Positions 17,811 to 27,632 are shown, numbered from the stretch's first letter. The stretch is 54,055 nucleotides of DNA from Candidatus Pelagibacterales bacterium (GCA_004213215.1 SHAO01000002.1:1-54055), one strand, 5' to 3'. The notes: generated from the sequence alone by a model not told the origin. Numbers and translations are program-made.

Positions 17811-18824
17811 ATGAAAAAGATAATTTTATTTATATCTGTTTTTTTTACTTTAATTAACATTTCTAATGCAAATGAAGTAAATATTTTTAGTGCAAGACAT
17901 TATGATTCAGATGTTCAATTATACAAAAAATTTACAGCAAAAACTGGAATTGTAGTTAATGTTGTATCGGGCAAAGATAAGGCTCTTCAAAAAAGAATAA
18001 TTGAAGAAGGAGAAGACTGTATTGCAGATTTATACATTACAGCAGATGCTGGAAGACTAGGCGCATTTCAAGAAAAAGGAATGTTTCAAAGATCTAAATC
18101 AGCCGCTTTAAAAAAAGCAATACCATCTAATTTTAGATCAAATTATTGGTATGGAATCGCAAAGAGAGCACGTGTAATTTATTATAATCCAACACGCACA
18201 AATCCCCCAGGTGATTTAAGTTATGAAGACTTAGCTGATCCTAAATATAAGGGAAAAGTTGTAATTAGAAAATCTAACAATGTTTATAATCAGTCTCTCG
18301 TTGCTTCTTTAATTGCCAATAATGGTAAAAAGAAAACTGCAGAGTGGGCAAAAGGTCTAGTAAATAACATGGCAAGAACACCCAAAGGTAATGATAGAGC
18401 ACAAATTCTAGCTGTTGCCGCTGGAGAAGCTGATTATGCTGTTGCAAATACATATTACATAGCATTGATGTTGTCTGGTAAAAAAGGACCTGAGCAACAA
18501 GCTGCAGCTAAAAAGATAAAACCTTTTTTTCCAAATCAAGATGGAAGAGGAACTCATATGAATATTAGTGGAGGAGGAGTATTAAAACATTCTCCTAACA
18601 AAGCTAACGCAATAAAGCTTTTGGAGTTCTTACTAACCAAAGACGCTCAAGAACATATTGTTAATAATACATTCGAATACCCAATGATTGAGGGTGTCGA
18701 ACCAAATGAATTGATAGCTCAGTTTGGTCTTGGATTTAAACAAGATTTAAAAACTAAGGTATCAAAATACGGAAAAAATCAAGCTGCTGCCTTAAAGATA
18801 ATGACAGAAGCAGGTTGGGAATAA
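17811..18824 (+). CDS. Fe(III) ABC transporter substrate-binding protein (FbpA/FutA type)
   Basis: From MKKIILFISVFFTLINISNA signal peptide; NEVNIFSARHYDSDVQLYKKFTAKTGI..ADLYITADAGRLGAFQEKGMFQ. ORF track start at 17745 lies inside the Fur boxes. Confidence 0.92.
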   Translation: MKKIILFISVFFTLINISNANEVNIFSARHYDSDVQLYKKFTAKTGIVVNVVSGKDKALQKRIIEEGEDCIADLYITADAGRLGAFQEKGMFQRSKSAALKKAIPSNFRSNYWYGIAKRARVIYYNPTRTNPPGDLSYEDLADPKYKGKVVIRKSNNVYNQSLVASLIANNGKKKTAEWAKGLVNNMARTPKGNDRAQILAVAAGEADYAVANTYYIALMLSGKKGPEQQAAAKKIKPFFPNQDGRGTHMNISGGGVLKHSPNKANAIKLLEFLLTKDAQEHIVNNTFEYPMIEGVEPNELIAQFGLGFKQDLKTKVSKYGKNQAAALKIMTEAGWE

Positions 18825-18839
18825 AAGTTACCCTTAAAC

Positions 18840-19028
18840 ATGAAGCGCACATACAAAAGAAAATTTTATTTAAGCAAGCCCTTACTTGATTTAAATACAT
18901 CTTCTTCAGGATGTGCGCCGTGTTTAAAAGAGGCTTCAAAAATTAATAGCCAAGTTAATAGAAGACCATTAAATGAGATAAAGATAGAAGAAATAAAAAA
19001 AATTGTAAGATCAATTTTTAAAAAATAA
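18840..19028 (+). CDS. 62-aa unknown protein with a CxxC motif, inside iron-transport operon
   Basis: MKRTYKRKFYLSKPLLDLNTSSSGCAPCLKEASKINSQVNRRPLNEIKIEEIKKIVRSIFKK; collinear, 4 nt from the downstream permease. Confidence 0.6.
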   Translation: MKRTYKRKFYLSKPLLDLNTSSSGCAPCLKEASKINSQVNRRPLNEIKIEEIKKIVRSIFKK

Positions 19029-19032
19029 AAAA

Positions 19033-20640
19033 ATGATATTAAAAAAAATTAATTTTTGGTATATAAATTCTTTTCTAATTTCAGTATTAGTTGCATTACC
19101 AATAATAACTGTTTTTTTAGGTTTTTTTGAAACTACTTCAGATTATTTTTCGCTTTTAAGAGATACATTTTTATTAAAATATATTTCTAATTCTATTTTT
19201 CTTTTATTTGGAGTTTTATTTTTAACCTTTATTTTTGGAGTTGGGTCAGCTTATTTTGTTTCATTTTACGATTTTCCTGGAGCTAATTTTTTCAAATGGG
19301 CTTTAATATTATCATTTGCTGTTCCTGCTTATATTTATGCTTACTCGCTTACAGCTTTTTTTGAAAATTATGGTACAGCATTTTCAATTCTTACTTATTT
19401 TTTTGGTTCATATGAGTACAATCCATTTATTCCAAAAGTAGATGGTTTATTTGGATCTATATTATCTATTTCTTTTTCTTTATTTGGTTACGTATATGTT
19501 TTAACAAGAGCATCGTTTTATTATCAATCACAAAATCTAATAGATGTTGGAAAAAATCTTGGATTATCTTCAAAAAAAACATTTTTAAAAATTATTTTAC
19601 CATCTGCGAGACCAGCCATAGTAGTGGGCCTATCTTTGGTTGCTATGGAAACGTTATCAGATTTTGGGACTGTTTCTTTTTTTAGCATATCAACACTTAC
19701 TACTGCCATCTATAATGCTTGGATCGCCTTTGATGATTTAGCTTCAGCAAATCAACTTTCATTTATACTTTTATTATTTATTTTATTTTTATTTTTTGTT
19801 GAAAACTTTTCAAGAAAGAGAGCCAAATATCATTCTCCATTGAGAGGTGGATTTCTTAGCAGACCTAAAATTAAACTTAAGGGACTAAAGTCTTTTTATG
19901 CTATATTTTTTTGTAGTTTGTTATTTTTTTGCAGTTTCCTTTTTCCTGTTTTACAAATGATATATTGGACTTTAAAGTTTCCTAAATATTTGCAGGATCT
20001 AAATTTTTGGAACATTGGATTTAATACTCTTTTATTAGTTTTTCTATCATGTGTTTTAATGATTGTTTTTTCTTTTATCGCAAATTATGGAAATAGAGTT
20101 ACTAAAAGTAAATTTCTTGAAGTTCTAACAACTTTTTCTATATCTGGGTATGCTATTCCAGGGGTTATACTTGCAGTAGCTTTTATAACTTTAGTTTCTT
20201 ATTTGGATAACTTTGTATTTATTAATTTTAAGACAATGTTTATAGGATCAATTTTTGGTTTAGTTATAGTTTACTTTGTTAGATTTTTTGCTTTATCTTC
20301 AAATGGTATTAAATCTGGGTATTTAAAGATTAATAAGTCAATGGACGAAAGTGCTTATCTTTTAGGATACTCCAAATTTAAAACCTTTACTAAGGTTCAT
20401 ATTCCATATCTAAAAAATAGTGTTTTATTAGTTAGCATACTGATTGGAATTGAAATAGTAAAAGAATTACCGATAACTCTGATACTTAGACCATTTAATT
20501 TTGAAACATTTGCTACAACTGCATATATTTATGCTTCACAGGACCTTCTCGAAGCTGCTGCAGCACCATCTTTATTTCTTATTTTAATATCGAGTGTGTT
20601 TATTTTATTAGTTTCGAAATATATATTATCTGATAAATAA
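19033..20640 (+). CDS. Fe(III) ABC transporter permease (FbpB type, fused 2x permease domain)
   Basis: 535 aa, about 12 TM, two EAA-like loops (LIDVGKNLGLSSKKTFLKIILPSARPAI; MDESAYLLGYSKFKTFTKVHIPYLKNS). Confidence 0.9.
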   Translation: MILKKINFWYINSFLISVLVALPIITVFLGFFETTSDYFSLLRDTFLLKYISNSIFLLFGVLFLTFIFGVGSAYFVSFYDFPGANFFKWALILSFAVPAYIYAYSLTAFFENYGTAFSILTYFFGSYEYNPFIPKVDGLFGSILSISFSLFGYVYVLTRASFYYQSQNLIDVGKNLGLSSKKTFLKIILPSARPAIVVGLSLVAMETLSDFGTVSFFSISTLTTAIYNAWIAFDDLASANQLSFILLLFILFLFFVENFSRKRAKYHSPLRGGFLSRPKIKLKGLKSFYAIFFCSLLFFCSFLFPVLQMIYWTLKFPKYLQDLNFWNIGFNTLLLVFLSCVLMIVFSFIANYGNRVTKSKFLEVLTTFSISGYAIPGVILAVAFITLVSYLDNFVFINFKTMFIGSIFGLVIVYFVRFFALSSNGIKSGYLKINKSMDESAYLLGYSKFKTFTKVHIPYLKNSVLLVSILIGIEIVKELPITLILRPFNFETFATTAYIYASQDLLEAAAAPSLFLILISSVFILLVSKYILSDK

Positions 20641-20648
20641 TAAATTGT

Positions 20649-21707
20649 ATGAACAAGAGTTTTTTAGAAATTTTAGATGTAACTTTTGCTGCAAGTAACA
20701 CAAATAAAGTTAAAAATGTTACGTTTGATATAGAGCAAGAGGGTGAAATTATTTGTTTATTAGGTCCATCAGGAATAGGGAAAACAACAATACTCAGAAC
20801 TATTGCTGGATTAGAAAAAATTGAAACTGGAAAAATTATTCTAAAAGGAAAAACTATTTCATCCCCTGATTTTCATATGGAACCAGAAAAAAGAAATATT
20901 GCTCTTTCTTTTCAAGAAAACTGTTTGTTTCCCCATTATAATGTTATTGATAATATTAAATTTGGCGCAGATCGAAATAAGGATAAAAAATTTAATTTTT
21001 CAGTATATGATATAATTAATTTACTACATCTAGAAGAAATTCAGCAAAAGTATCCACACGAAATTAGCGCAGGAGAAGCCCAGAGAGTTTCTTTGGCGCG
21101 TTCTTTAATGTCTAAACCAGATTTACTTCTTTTAGATGAGCCATTTTCAAATATTGATCAAAGCTTAAAGGAAGAGTTACAGCTAAAAATAAAAAAAATT
21201 CTAAATGAAATTAATATTTCAACAATAATAGTAACTCACGATTCTTACGAAGCTTTTTATATGAGCAATAAATGTGGAATTATTCTTAATCAGTCTTTGA
21301 AACAGTTTGATATACCTTATAATATTTATCATTACCCTAATTCAGTAGAAGTAGTTAATTTTTTAAATAGAGGAATATTAATAGAAGCCAAGGTTACAGG
21401 AGAAGATAGTCTTGAAAATACAGAGTTAGGGACAATTAAAGGTAATTTTATTAAAAAACAAAATCTTGGTTCATTAGTTAAACTGTTAATTCAACCAGAA
21501 GATTTGGAACATGATGATCAAAGTAATTTAAAATTAGAAGTGGTGGACAGAAAATTTAGAGGTACTAATTTTATATATACACTTAAAACAATGAATAATC
21601 AGCTTATTCCAGTATTTGTTCATTCGCATCATGAACATCAACATAAAATTAAAGATAGATTTGGAATTAAAAGACCTATTTATATTGATCATTTAGTTTG
21701 CTTTTAA
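20649..21707 (+). CDS. Fe(III) ABC transporter ATP-binding protein (FbpC type)
   Basis: 352 aa; Walker A GPSGIGKTT, signature ISAGEAQRVSLARSL, Walker B LLLLDEPFSNID. Confidence 0.93.
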   Translation: MNKSFLEILDVTFAASNTNKVKNVTFDIEQEGEIICLLGPSGIGKTTILRTIAGLEKIETGKIILKGKTISSPDFHMEPEKRNIALSFQENCLFPHYNVIDNIKFGADRNKDKKFNFSVYDIINLLHLEEIQQKYPHEISAGEAQRVSLARSLMSKPDLLLLDEPFSNIDQSLKEELQLKIKKILNEINISTIIVTHDSYEAFYMSNKCGIILNQSLKQFDIPYNIYHYPNSVEVVNFLNRGILIEAKVTGEDSLENTELGTIKGNFIKKQNLGSLVKLLIQPEDLEHDDQSNLKLEVVDRKFRGTNFIYTLKTMNNQLIPVFVHSHHEHQHKIKDRFGIKRPIYIDHLVCF

Positions 21708-21731
21708 AACTACACCAATATAAAACTTATT

Positions 21732-21796
21732 TGATTGGGGTGTCTTTACAGACTGAGATTATACTCTACGAACCTGGCCGGTAATTCAGTTAGGGA
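21732..21796 (+). ncRNA. TPP riboswitch (THI element)
   Basis: tgattggggtgtctttacagactgagattatactctacgaacctggccggtaattcagttaggga: GGGGTG, CTGAGA, GAACCTG, GGTAAT and TAGGGA core motifs in order; TAGGGA lies at the RBS position of the downstream ATG (21802). Confidence 0.9.
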
Positions 21797-21801
21797 AAAT
21801 T

Positions 21802-23256
21802 ATGCACAATCAAATATATTTTTTAAATCAGAATCTCACACTATTATTAATTTTTATAATTAGTTTATTATTTGCATCAATTGGAATTTTCTATTCAAGA
21901 AAACACCGAGGTTTGAAGAATTATTTAACTGCTGGTAGAAATGTTGGAACATTATCTTTAACTACTAGTTTAATTGCTTCAGCATTGGGAGCCTGGATAT
22001 TATTTGGTCCCGCTTCTGCTGCAACGTGGGGAGGCATTGGTTCGGTTATTGGCTATTCTCTTGGAACAGCTTTTCCAATGATAGCTCTCATTTTTTTAGG
22101 AGAAAAGATAAGAAAAATTTTTCCAAAGGGCAATACTTTAACAGAATTTATTTATAAAAAATTTGGTAAAAGTCTTTTCAAATTAATTTTAATATTAATT
22201 ATTTTTTATATGTTTATATTTTTATGTGCAGAAGTTACTGCAGTATCAATGTTAGTAAATTATATTTCTGGTACACCATTATGGTTAACTGCAATATTAG
22301 TAATTACTACCACATTGATTTATACTTTGTATGGAGGACTAAGAGCATCTATTTTTACAGATAATATTCAATTTTTCATAATATTAATTTTACTATTTTT
22401 TTCAGCTTATTACTTATTTTTTGTAAACATAAATAATATATCCTTAGAATTAGTCAAAAATAATTCAAGTCATTTATTAAGTGGAAAATATATACCTAAC
22501 TATACTGCTGGATTAACTTTTTTTATTGCAGTAGCAGCCACAAATCTTTTTCATCAAGGAAATTGGCAAAGAGTTTTTGCTGCAAAAAATAACAAAATTT
22601 TGAAAAAAAGTCTTTTGCTTTCATTTTTTATAATTATTCCAATTGTTTTTTTTATGGGAACAACTGGACTAATGGCAATATCGATTGATGGAAAAATAAA
22701 CCCAGATTTAGCTTTTTTTTCCATTTTCTTAAAAAAAAACGCAAAGTTTTTATCCATAATTATTATTATTATGGCGGTATCATTAACTATTAGCACCATC
22801 GATACTTTAGTAAATGCAATCTCAAGTATAACTATAGTAGATGGAAAAAGAGTTTATAAAACAAAAAGAAAAAGTAATTTTTTATTATTTTCTAAAGTTT
22901 TTATAATTACTTTATCTATTATTTCACTGATAATTGCTTCAAAAGGCTATAGCATTTTATACCTTTTTCTATTAGCAGACCTTTTATGTTGCTCTGCTGT
23001 CTTTACAGTTTTTTATGGTTTTTACCAAAAAAGATTTAATGAAAAAAATTCAATGATTTCAATAGTAATAGGTTTATTTCTTGGTTTGCTTCTATTTCCT
23101 AGTGTAGATTTTTCAAGAAGTATATTGGTAGGGACAATGTTGCCATTTGATTTATTTCCTCAAATTGTATCTAGTTCTTTGTTATTCTGGTCTTTTTTAC
23201 TAGCAACAATTGTGCCAGCCATTACTATAATAAGTTATGATTCCTTTAAAAGATGA
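21802..23256 (+). CDS. thiV: SSS-family sodium:solute symporter, thiamin-precursor transporter ThiV-type
   Basis: 484 aa, about 13 TM, SSS pattern (GRNVGTLSLTTSLIASALGAWILFGPASAATWGG); directly follows a TPP riboswitch. Confidence 0.8.
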   Translation: MHNQIYFLNQNLTLLLIFIISLLFASIGIFYSRKHRGLKNYLTAGRNVGTLSLTTSLIASALGAWILFGPASAATWGGIGSVIGYSLGTAFPMIALIFLGEKIRKIFPKGNTLTEFIYKKFGKSLFKLILILIIFYMFIFLCAEVTAVSMLVNYISGTPLWLTAILVITTTLIYTLYGGLRASIFTDNIQFFIILILLFFSAYYLFFVNINNISLELVKNNSSHLLSGKYIPNYTAGLTFFIAVAATNLFHQGNWQRVFAAKNNKILKKSLLLSFFIIIPIVFFMGTTGLMAISIDGKINPDLAFFSIFLKKNAKFLSIIIIIMAVSLTISTIDTLVNAISSITIVDGKRVYKTKRKSNFLLFSKVFIITLSIISLIIASKGYSILYLFLLADLLCCSAVFTVFYGFYQKRFNEKNSMISIVIGLFLGLLLFPSVDFSRSILVGTMLPFDLFPQIVSSSLLFWSFLLATIVPAITIISYDSFKR

Positions 23257-23917
23257 TAACCCAACAAGAAATCGACCTATAGTAACTTATTTTTTAATTG
23301 GTTTGTGTGTTGTTGTATTTTTAATTCAACTTGGATCGCAGTCTTATAAAACTGGACAGCTTTTTTATTCATATGGTTTAATCCCTTCAGTTTTAATGGG
23401 ACACGATACATTGCCAATTAGTCTTTATGCCGTCCCTGCATATATGACAATTTTTTCTTCTATGTTTATGCACGGCGGATGGATCCACTTAATTGGAAAT
23501 ATGTGGTATATGAAGATTTTTGCTGACAATATAGAAGATAATCTTGGAACGTTAAATTTTATCATTTTTTATATTTTATGTGGAATTGGTGCAGCAATGG
23601 CGCAGGTGTTAATTGATACACACTCTCAAGTGCCTATGGTTGGAGCTAGCGGGGCTATTGGTGGCGTATTAGGAGCTTATTTGATTAATCATCCAAATGC
23701 CAGAGTGCTTGTTTTAATCCCTTATTTTATTCTTACTATTATAAAAATTAGAGCTTTTTATGTTCTTGGTTTTTGGTTTATTATTCAATTTATTTCAAGC
23801 GATGGAGGAGTTGCTTATGCTGCTCATATTGGTGGTTTTATTTCTGGAATGATTTTGATACTCTTCTTTAACAAAAAAATAAAAAGCAAGGTTGTAAAAG
23901 GACCTTGGAGTAAATGA
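23237..23917 (+). CDS. rhomboid-family intramembrane serine protease
   Basis: 226 aa; MFMHGGWIHLIGNMWYMKIFADNIED and catalytic GASGAIGGVLGAY, later AHIGGFISG. Confidence 0.93.
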   Translation: MIPLKDDNPTRNRPIVTYFLIGLCVVVFLIQLGSQSYKTGQLFYSYGLIPSVLMGHDTLPISLYAVPAYMTIFSSMFMHGGWIHLIGNMWYMKIFADNIEDNLGTLNFIIFYILCGIGAAMAQVLIDTHSQVPMVGASGAIGGVLGAYLINHPNARVLVLIPYFILTIIKIRAFYVLGFWFIIQFISSDGGVAYAAHIGGFISGMILILFFNKKIKSKVVKGPWSK

Positions 23918-25020
23918 ATTATATAATACCATTCCTATTTTTAATTACAATTGTCGTATTTATTCATGAATATGGACATTATTATTTTGCTAAAAAATTT
24001 GGCGTAGGCGTTACAGACTTCTCCATAGGTTTCGGAAGAGAAATTTTTGGATGGAATGATAAATCAGGAACTCGTTGGAAAATTTGCTGGATTCCATTGG
24101 GAGGATATGTAAAATTTTTTGGAGACAGAAATGTTTTTAGCGAAGCAGAACAAAAAAAAATAATTGATAAATATAACGAAGTTGATAGAAAAAAACTATT
24201 CATTCTAAAACCTTTATATCAGCGATCTATTATTGTTGCTGCTGGTCCACTAGCTAATTATATTTTAGCAATTCTAATTTTTGCAATAATTAATATGGTT
24301 TCTGGAAAAGACATGACTCCAGCTGTGATTAATGAAGTTGTAAAAGATAGTCCTGCTTATGTAGCTGGAATGAAAAAAAATGATAAAATTATATATATTG
24401 ATAACAATAAAGTTGAAAGTATTTTACAAGTTTCGACTTTTATAAATACCTCAATGTCAGAAAAAATTAAATTTTTAGTAATTAGAAATGACCAGGAAAT
24501 TTCTTTTTTTGTTAAACCAAATTTAGTTGAAGGGAAAGATTCTTTGGGGAATTCTGTTAAAAAAAGAATGATAGGAATTAAACTTTCTCCATTAAATAAC
24601 GAGTTTCAAAAAAAACCACTTGGACCCAGCAATGCAATATATTATTCTGTTAAAGAAGTTTGGTTTGTCACTACTACTTCATTAAATTATTTAGGAAAAA
24701 TTATTACAGGGTCAGGCGATTCTTCACAGCTCGGGGGGCCAATTAGGATAGCAAAAATTACTGGCCAGGTTGCAGAATATGGTTTTATACCTTTTCTCAG
24801 TATAATGGCTTATATTTCAATAAGCTTAGGTTTAATAAATTTGTTTCCAATTCCAATGTTAGATGGAGGCCATTTAATGTTTTATTTAGTTGAGAAAATT
24901 TTAGGAAAACCTTTGAGTGAAAAAACTCAAGAAGGTTTTTTTCGAATCGGTTTATTTTTACTTTTTTCTTTAATGTTTTTCGTTACTTTTAACGATTTAA
25001 AGGATTTAGGCTTGTTTTAA
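23914..25020 (+). CDS. rseP: site-2-type zinc metalloprotease (RseP family) with PDZ domain
   Basis: 368 aa; HEYGHYYFAKKFGVGV, FSIGFGREI, GGYVKFFGD, PAYVAGMKKNDKII (PDZ), LFPIPMLDGGHL. Confidence 0.92.
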   Translation: MNYIIPFLFLITIVVFIHEYGHYYFAKKFGVGVTDFSIGFGREIFGWNDKSGTRWKICWIPLGGYVKFFGDRNVFSEAEQKKIIDKYNEVDRKKLFILKPLYQRSIIVAAGPLANYILAILIFAIINMVSGKDMTPAVINEVVKDSPAYVAGMKKNDKIIYIDNNKVESILQVSTFINTSMSEKIKFLVIRNDQEISFFVKPNLVEGKDSLGNSVKKRMIGIKLSPLNNEFQKKPLGPSNAIYYSVKEVWFVTTTSLNYLGKIITGSGDSSQLGGPIRIAKITGQVAEYGFIPFLSIMAYISISLGLINLFPIPMLDGGHLMFYLVEKILGKPLSEKTQEGFFRIGLFLLFSLMFFVTFNDLKDLGLF

Positions 25021-25030
25021 ACAAGGTTTT
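25011..25030 (+). terminator. possible terminator after the site-2 protease gene
   Basis: cttgttttaaacaag followed by gttttt, overlapping the stop codon. Confidence 0.4.
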
Positions 25031-25186
25031 TCAATACTTTAAAGCCTAGTAAAAACCTAATAAAATCAAGGCTTTTTAGCAAATAAACAATATATTGTGT
25101 TGATATCTTTAACATACACTAAAAAAAATGTTGATTTTCCTCATATTTCTGCGAAGAGTAAAAAAAAGCACAAAAAAGGGGCTAAA

Positions 25187-25462
25187 ATGAACAAAAAACA
25201 ACTAGTTGGAAAAATATCATCATCAATGAATCTTAGTAAAGCCGACGCAGAACGTACTTTTGACGGAATTACTGAGATTATTTTAAGCTGCTTAAAAAGT
25301 GATGAGCAAGTTAAAATCGCTGGTTTTGGTACTTATAAAGTAGCAAAAAGAAAAGCTAGAGTGGGCAGAAATCCAAGAACTGGAGAACAAATACAAATAG
25401 CTGCTTCACAAAAAGTTAAATTTTTACCAGCAAAAGCGCTTAAGGAAATGTTTAACAAATAA
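25187..25462 (+). CDS. HU-family DNA-binding protein
   Basis: From MNKKQLVGKISSSMNLSKADAERTFDGITEIILSCLKSDEQVKIAGFGTYKVAKRKARVGRNPRTGEQIQIAASQKVKF. ORF track start at 25097 is probably too long. Confidence 0.93.
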   Translation: MNKKQLVGKISSSMNLSKADAERTFDGITEIILSCLKSDEQVKIAGFGTYKVAKRKARVGRNPRTGEQIQIAASQKVKFLPAKALKEMFNK

Positions 25463-25470
25463 TGATTTAA

Positions 25471-25507
25471 AACAGCCTTTATATCTATTTTAATAAAGGC
25501 TGTTTTT
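25471..25507 (+). terminator. rho-independent terminator
   Basis: aacagcctttat-atctatttta-ataaaggctgtt-ttt: perfect 12-bp stem plus U-tract. Confidence 0.85.
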
Positions 25508-25517
25508 ACTTTGAGTT

Positions 25518-26552
25518 TTAAAAATTTTTATTTTCTTCCCAAATTTTTTCCCAATCTATATTAGGAGAGAGTCCAAAAATTGAGTTTATATTAGTACAAT
25601 GCAGAGCCAAAGACGGTATTGGTGACAGGCAGTACTCCAGTTTATATATATCATGAAGAGGTTGTTCAAACGGGTCATGTTCAAATTGGCACATTAAAAC
25701 AAATCTTTCCCAATATTTTTCTAAAATAATTTTACTAGTTAAAAAAGTACATAAAGTTTCTTCAACTTTTCTCCAATGTTTGTTTGAACCAAGAAAGATA
25801 TTTGTATTTTCAATTTTGGAATATAAATAGGGGTAGTCCGTAGGACAAATAAATAATTCTCTATTCATTTGTGATGATATGCGTTCATAAGTAGAAACCA
25901 TTTCATAAATTGAATCTAGTTGGTGAAGATAGTCATCTTCAACAAAGTAAATTAAATCATTACATCTATCTTTTGCAACTAGCAGAGATTTATGTATGTT
26001 TGACATATTTGATATTTGATTCTTAGTTACTTCTTGTTTTTTAGAATTAATATTTTTAATATTATTTACAAATTCATTTACATTTAATGAGATAATTGAA
26101 TTTGGCAAATTAGACTTATCTAACTGCTTTTTTATTTGCTTTAAGTCATTACTTTCTGAATTATGGTCAATCACAATAATATCAAATTTAATTTTAGGTA
26201 AAAGTAACTTTGCTTTATTTAATGATTTAATAATAGAATTTAAGGATCTAAAAGTGTACTCAGATTTATTTTGATCAAATAATCTTTTTTTATTTTGAGT
26301 AAGCATATTAACACTAGTGCATGACCTAAAAATTACAGTTAAGGCGTTTACTTTACGTGATATTTTAGTCTCACCTAAAGGAAGAGTAATTGATTTTTTT
26401 CCTTGAATATTTAAATTTTCATTAAGCTTTTTTTCTTGTGTAGGTACATAAAAATTACTCTGGTCAATTATTTCATAGCCAAAAATTCTACAAATTTTTA
26501 TAAAAATCTTTTTGAGAAAATTTTTTTTTATTTTTGTATTTTGTTTTCTCAT
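25518..26552 (-). CDS. glycosyltransferase-like hypothetical protein
   Basis: 344 aa; NALTVIFRSCTSVNMLTQNKKRLF..LPKIKFDIIVIDHNSES..LIYFVEDDYLHQLDSIYEMVSTYER resembles a GT-A fold with an EDDYL acidic motif. Confidence 0.5.
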   Translation of the reverse strand: MRKQNTKIKKNFLKKIFIKICRIFGYEIIDQSNFYVPTQEKKLNENLNIQGKKSITLPLGETKISRKVNALTVIFRSCTSVNMLTQNKKRLFDQNKSEYTFRSLNSIIKSLNKAKLLLPKIKFDIIVIDHNSESNDLKQIKKQLDKSNLPNSIISLNVNEFVNNIKNINSKKQEVTKNQISNMSNIHKSLLVAKDRCNDLIYFVEDDYLHQLDSIYEMVSTYERISSQMNRELFICPTDYPYLYSKIENTNIFLGSNKHWRKVEETLCTFLTSKIILEKYWERFVLMCQFEHDPFEQPLHDIYKLEYCLSPIPSLALHCTNINSIFGLSPNIDWEKIWEENKNF

Positions 26553-26562
26553 ATTTTATTTC

Positions 26563-27036
26563 TTAATCATGAAAGCCAAGTTTTTTTGCATAAAATATTC
26601 TTATAATCCAATATAAAATCAAGCCTATAGGACCAGTTAAATAAACTAAGATTAACGGAACACAAACCATGGTGCGAGGCATATTATATTTAACCCCATC
26701 TCTTGAAATCCAGGATCCTAAAAAAATATTTAGAGCTAAAAAATGCAACCAAAAAATAAGAAGAAAGCTTTCTGTAGCAAAAATTGTATATAAATTATCT
26801 AGGCTTAGATATAATTTAAATACATCAAAAATTGACTCCCCTAGCAAAACGGTTTGATATAATATGTAAATATAGGCAGTTGATAAAATTAAAGGTAAAA
26901 TTATCGAGTTAACAAAAAATGTTGTAAATTTTGAATCTGGAATAATTATTAACATAAGCCAAAATGGTAAAATACCAAAATTCATCCACAAGTATATATT
27001 TTCAAAAGTTAAGTATTGTTGAAATTGAATTAGCAT
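26563..27036 (-). CDS. ABA4-like (DUF4281) membrane protein
   Basis: 157 aa, 4 TM; FATESFLLIFWLHFLALNIFLGSWISRDGVKYNMPRTMVCVPLILVYLTGPIGLILY is ABA4/DUF4281-like. Confidence 0.65.
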   Translation of the reverse strand: MLIQFQQYLTFENIYLWMNFGILPFWLMLIIIPDSKFTTFFVNSIILPLILSTAYIYILYQTVLLGESIFDVFKLYLSLDNLYTIFATESFLLIFWLHFLALNIFLGSWISRDGVKYNMPRTMVCVPLILVYLTGPIGLILYWIIRIFYAKKLGFHD

Positions 27037-27071
27037 AAAGGTTTAGTTGTATAATATAGTATATAAAAATC

Positions 27072-27632
27072 ATGAATCCTATAAAAAATAAAAAAAATCT
27101 AGATGCAACAATTCAAGAAATTAGAAATTTTTCTTATTCGTATTTGGAGAAATATAGCCCTTCAAAGCAACAATTAAGAACTTATTTGTTCAAAAAACTT
27201 GTTAAAAAAAATCAAAATATATCCAACAAAAAGGAAATTTTTAATTTAATTGATGTAGTTATTTCTTCATTAATTGATCAAAAACTCCTAAACGATAAAT
27301 ACTATTCAGACGCAAAATCCAAAGCCCTTTTGCAAAGAGGATACTCATTAAATAAAATTAGATATAGTTTGATTAAAAAAGGTATAGATGAACAACATAT
27401 TAAAGCCAGTATTTCAAAAATAAAAGAAAATGAAACTGACCCTGATTTTTTTTCAGCAATTAAAATATGTAAAAAAAGAAGAATTGGCCCAAATAGAGAA
27501 GAGAGTAATAGGCCTTTATTTTATAAAAAAGATATTTCTATCCTTGCAAGATCAGGTTTTAGCTACGAGGTATCAAAAAGAGTTTTAGAAATACCAAAAG
27601 AAGAATACAAAAAATTTTGTAAGATGATTTAA
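27072..27632 (+). CDS. RecX-family regulatory protein
   Basis: 186 aa; YSYLEKYSPSKQQLRTYLFKKL..LIDQKLLNDKYYSDAKSKALLQRGYSLNKIRYSLIKKGID. Confidence 0.8.
   Translation: MNPIKNKKNLDATIQEIRNFSYSYLEKYSPSKQQLRTYLFKKLVKKNQNISNKKEIFNLIDVVISSLIDQKLLNDKYYSDAKSKALLQRGYSLNKIRYSLIKKGIDEQHIKASISKIKENETDPDFFSAIKICKKRRIGPNREESNRPLFYKKDISILARSGFSYEVSKRVLEIPKEEYKKFCKMI

Noticed and set aside
25041-25077. Possible second terminator aaagcct...aggcttttt between the site-2 protease gene and HU
   Set aside because: Arms are short and the loop is long (over 15 nt); cannot distinguish from chance in AT-rich sequence.
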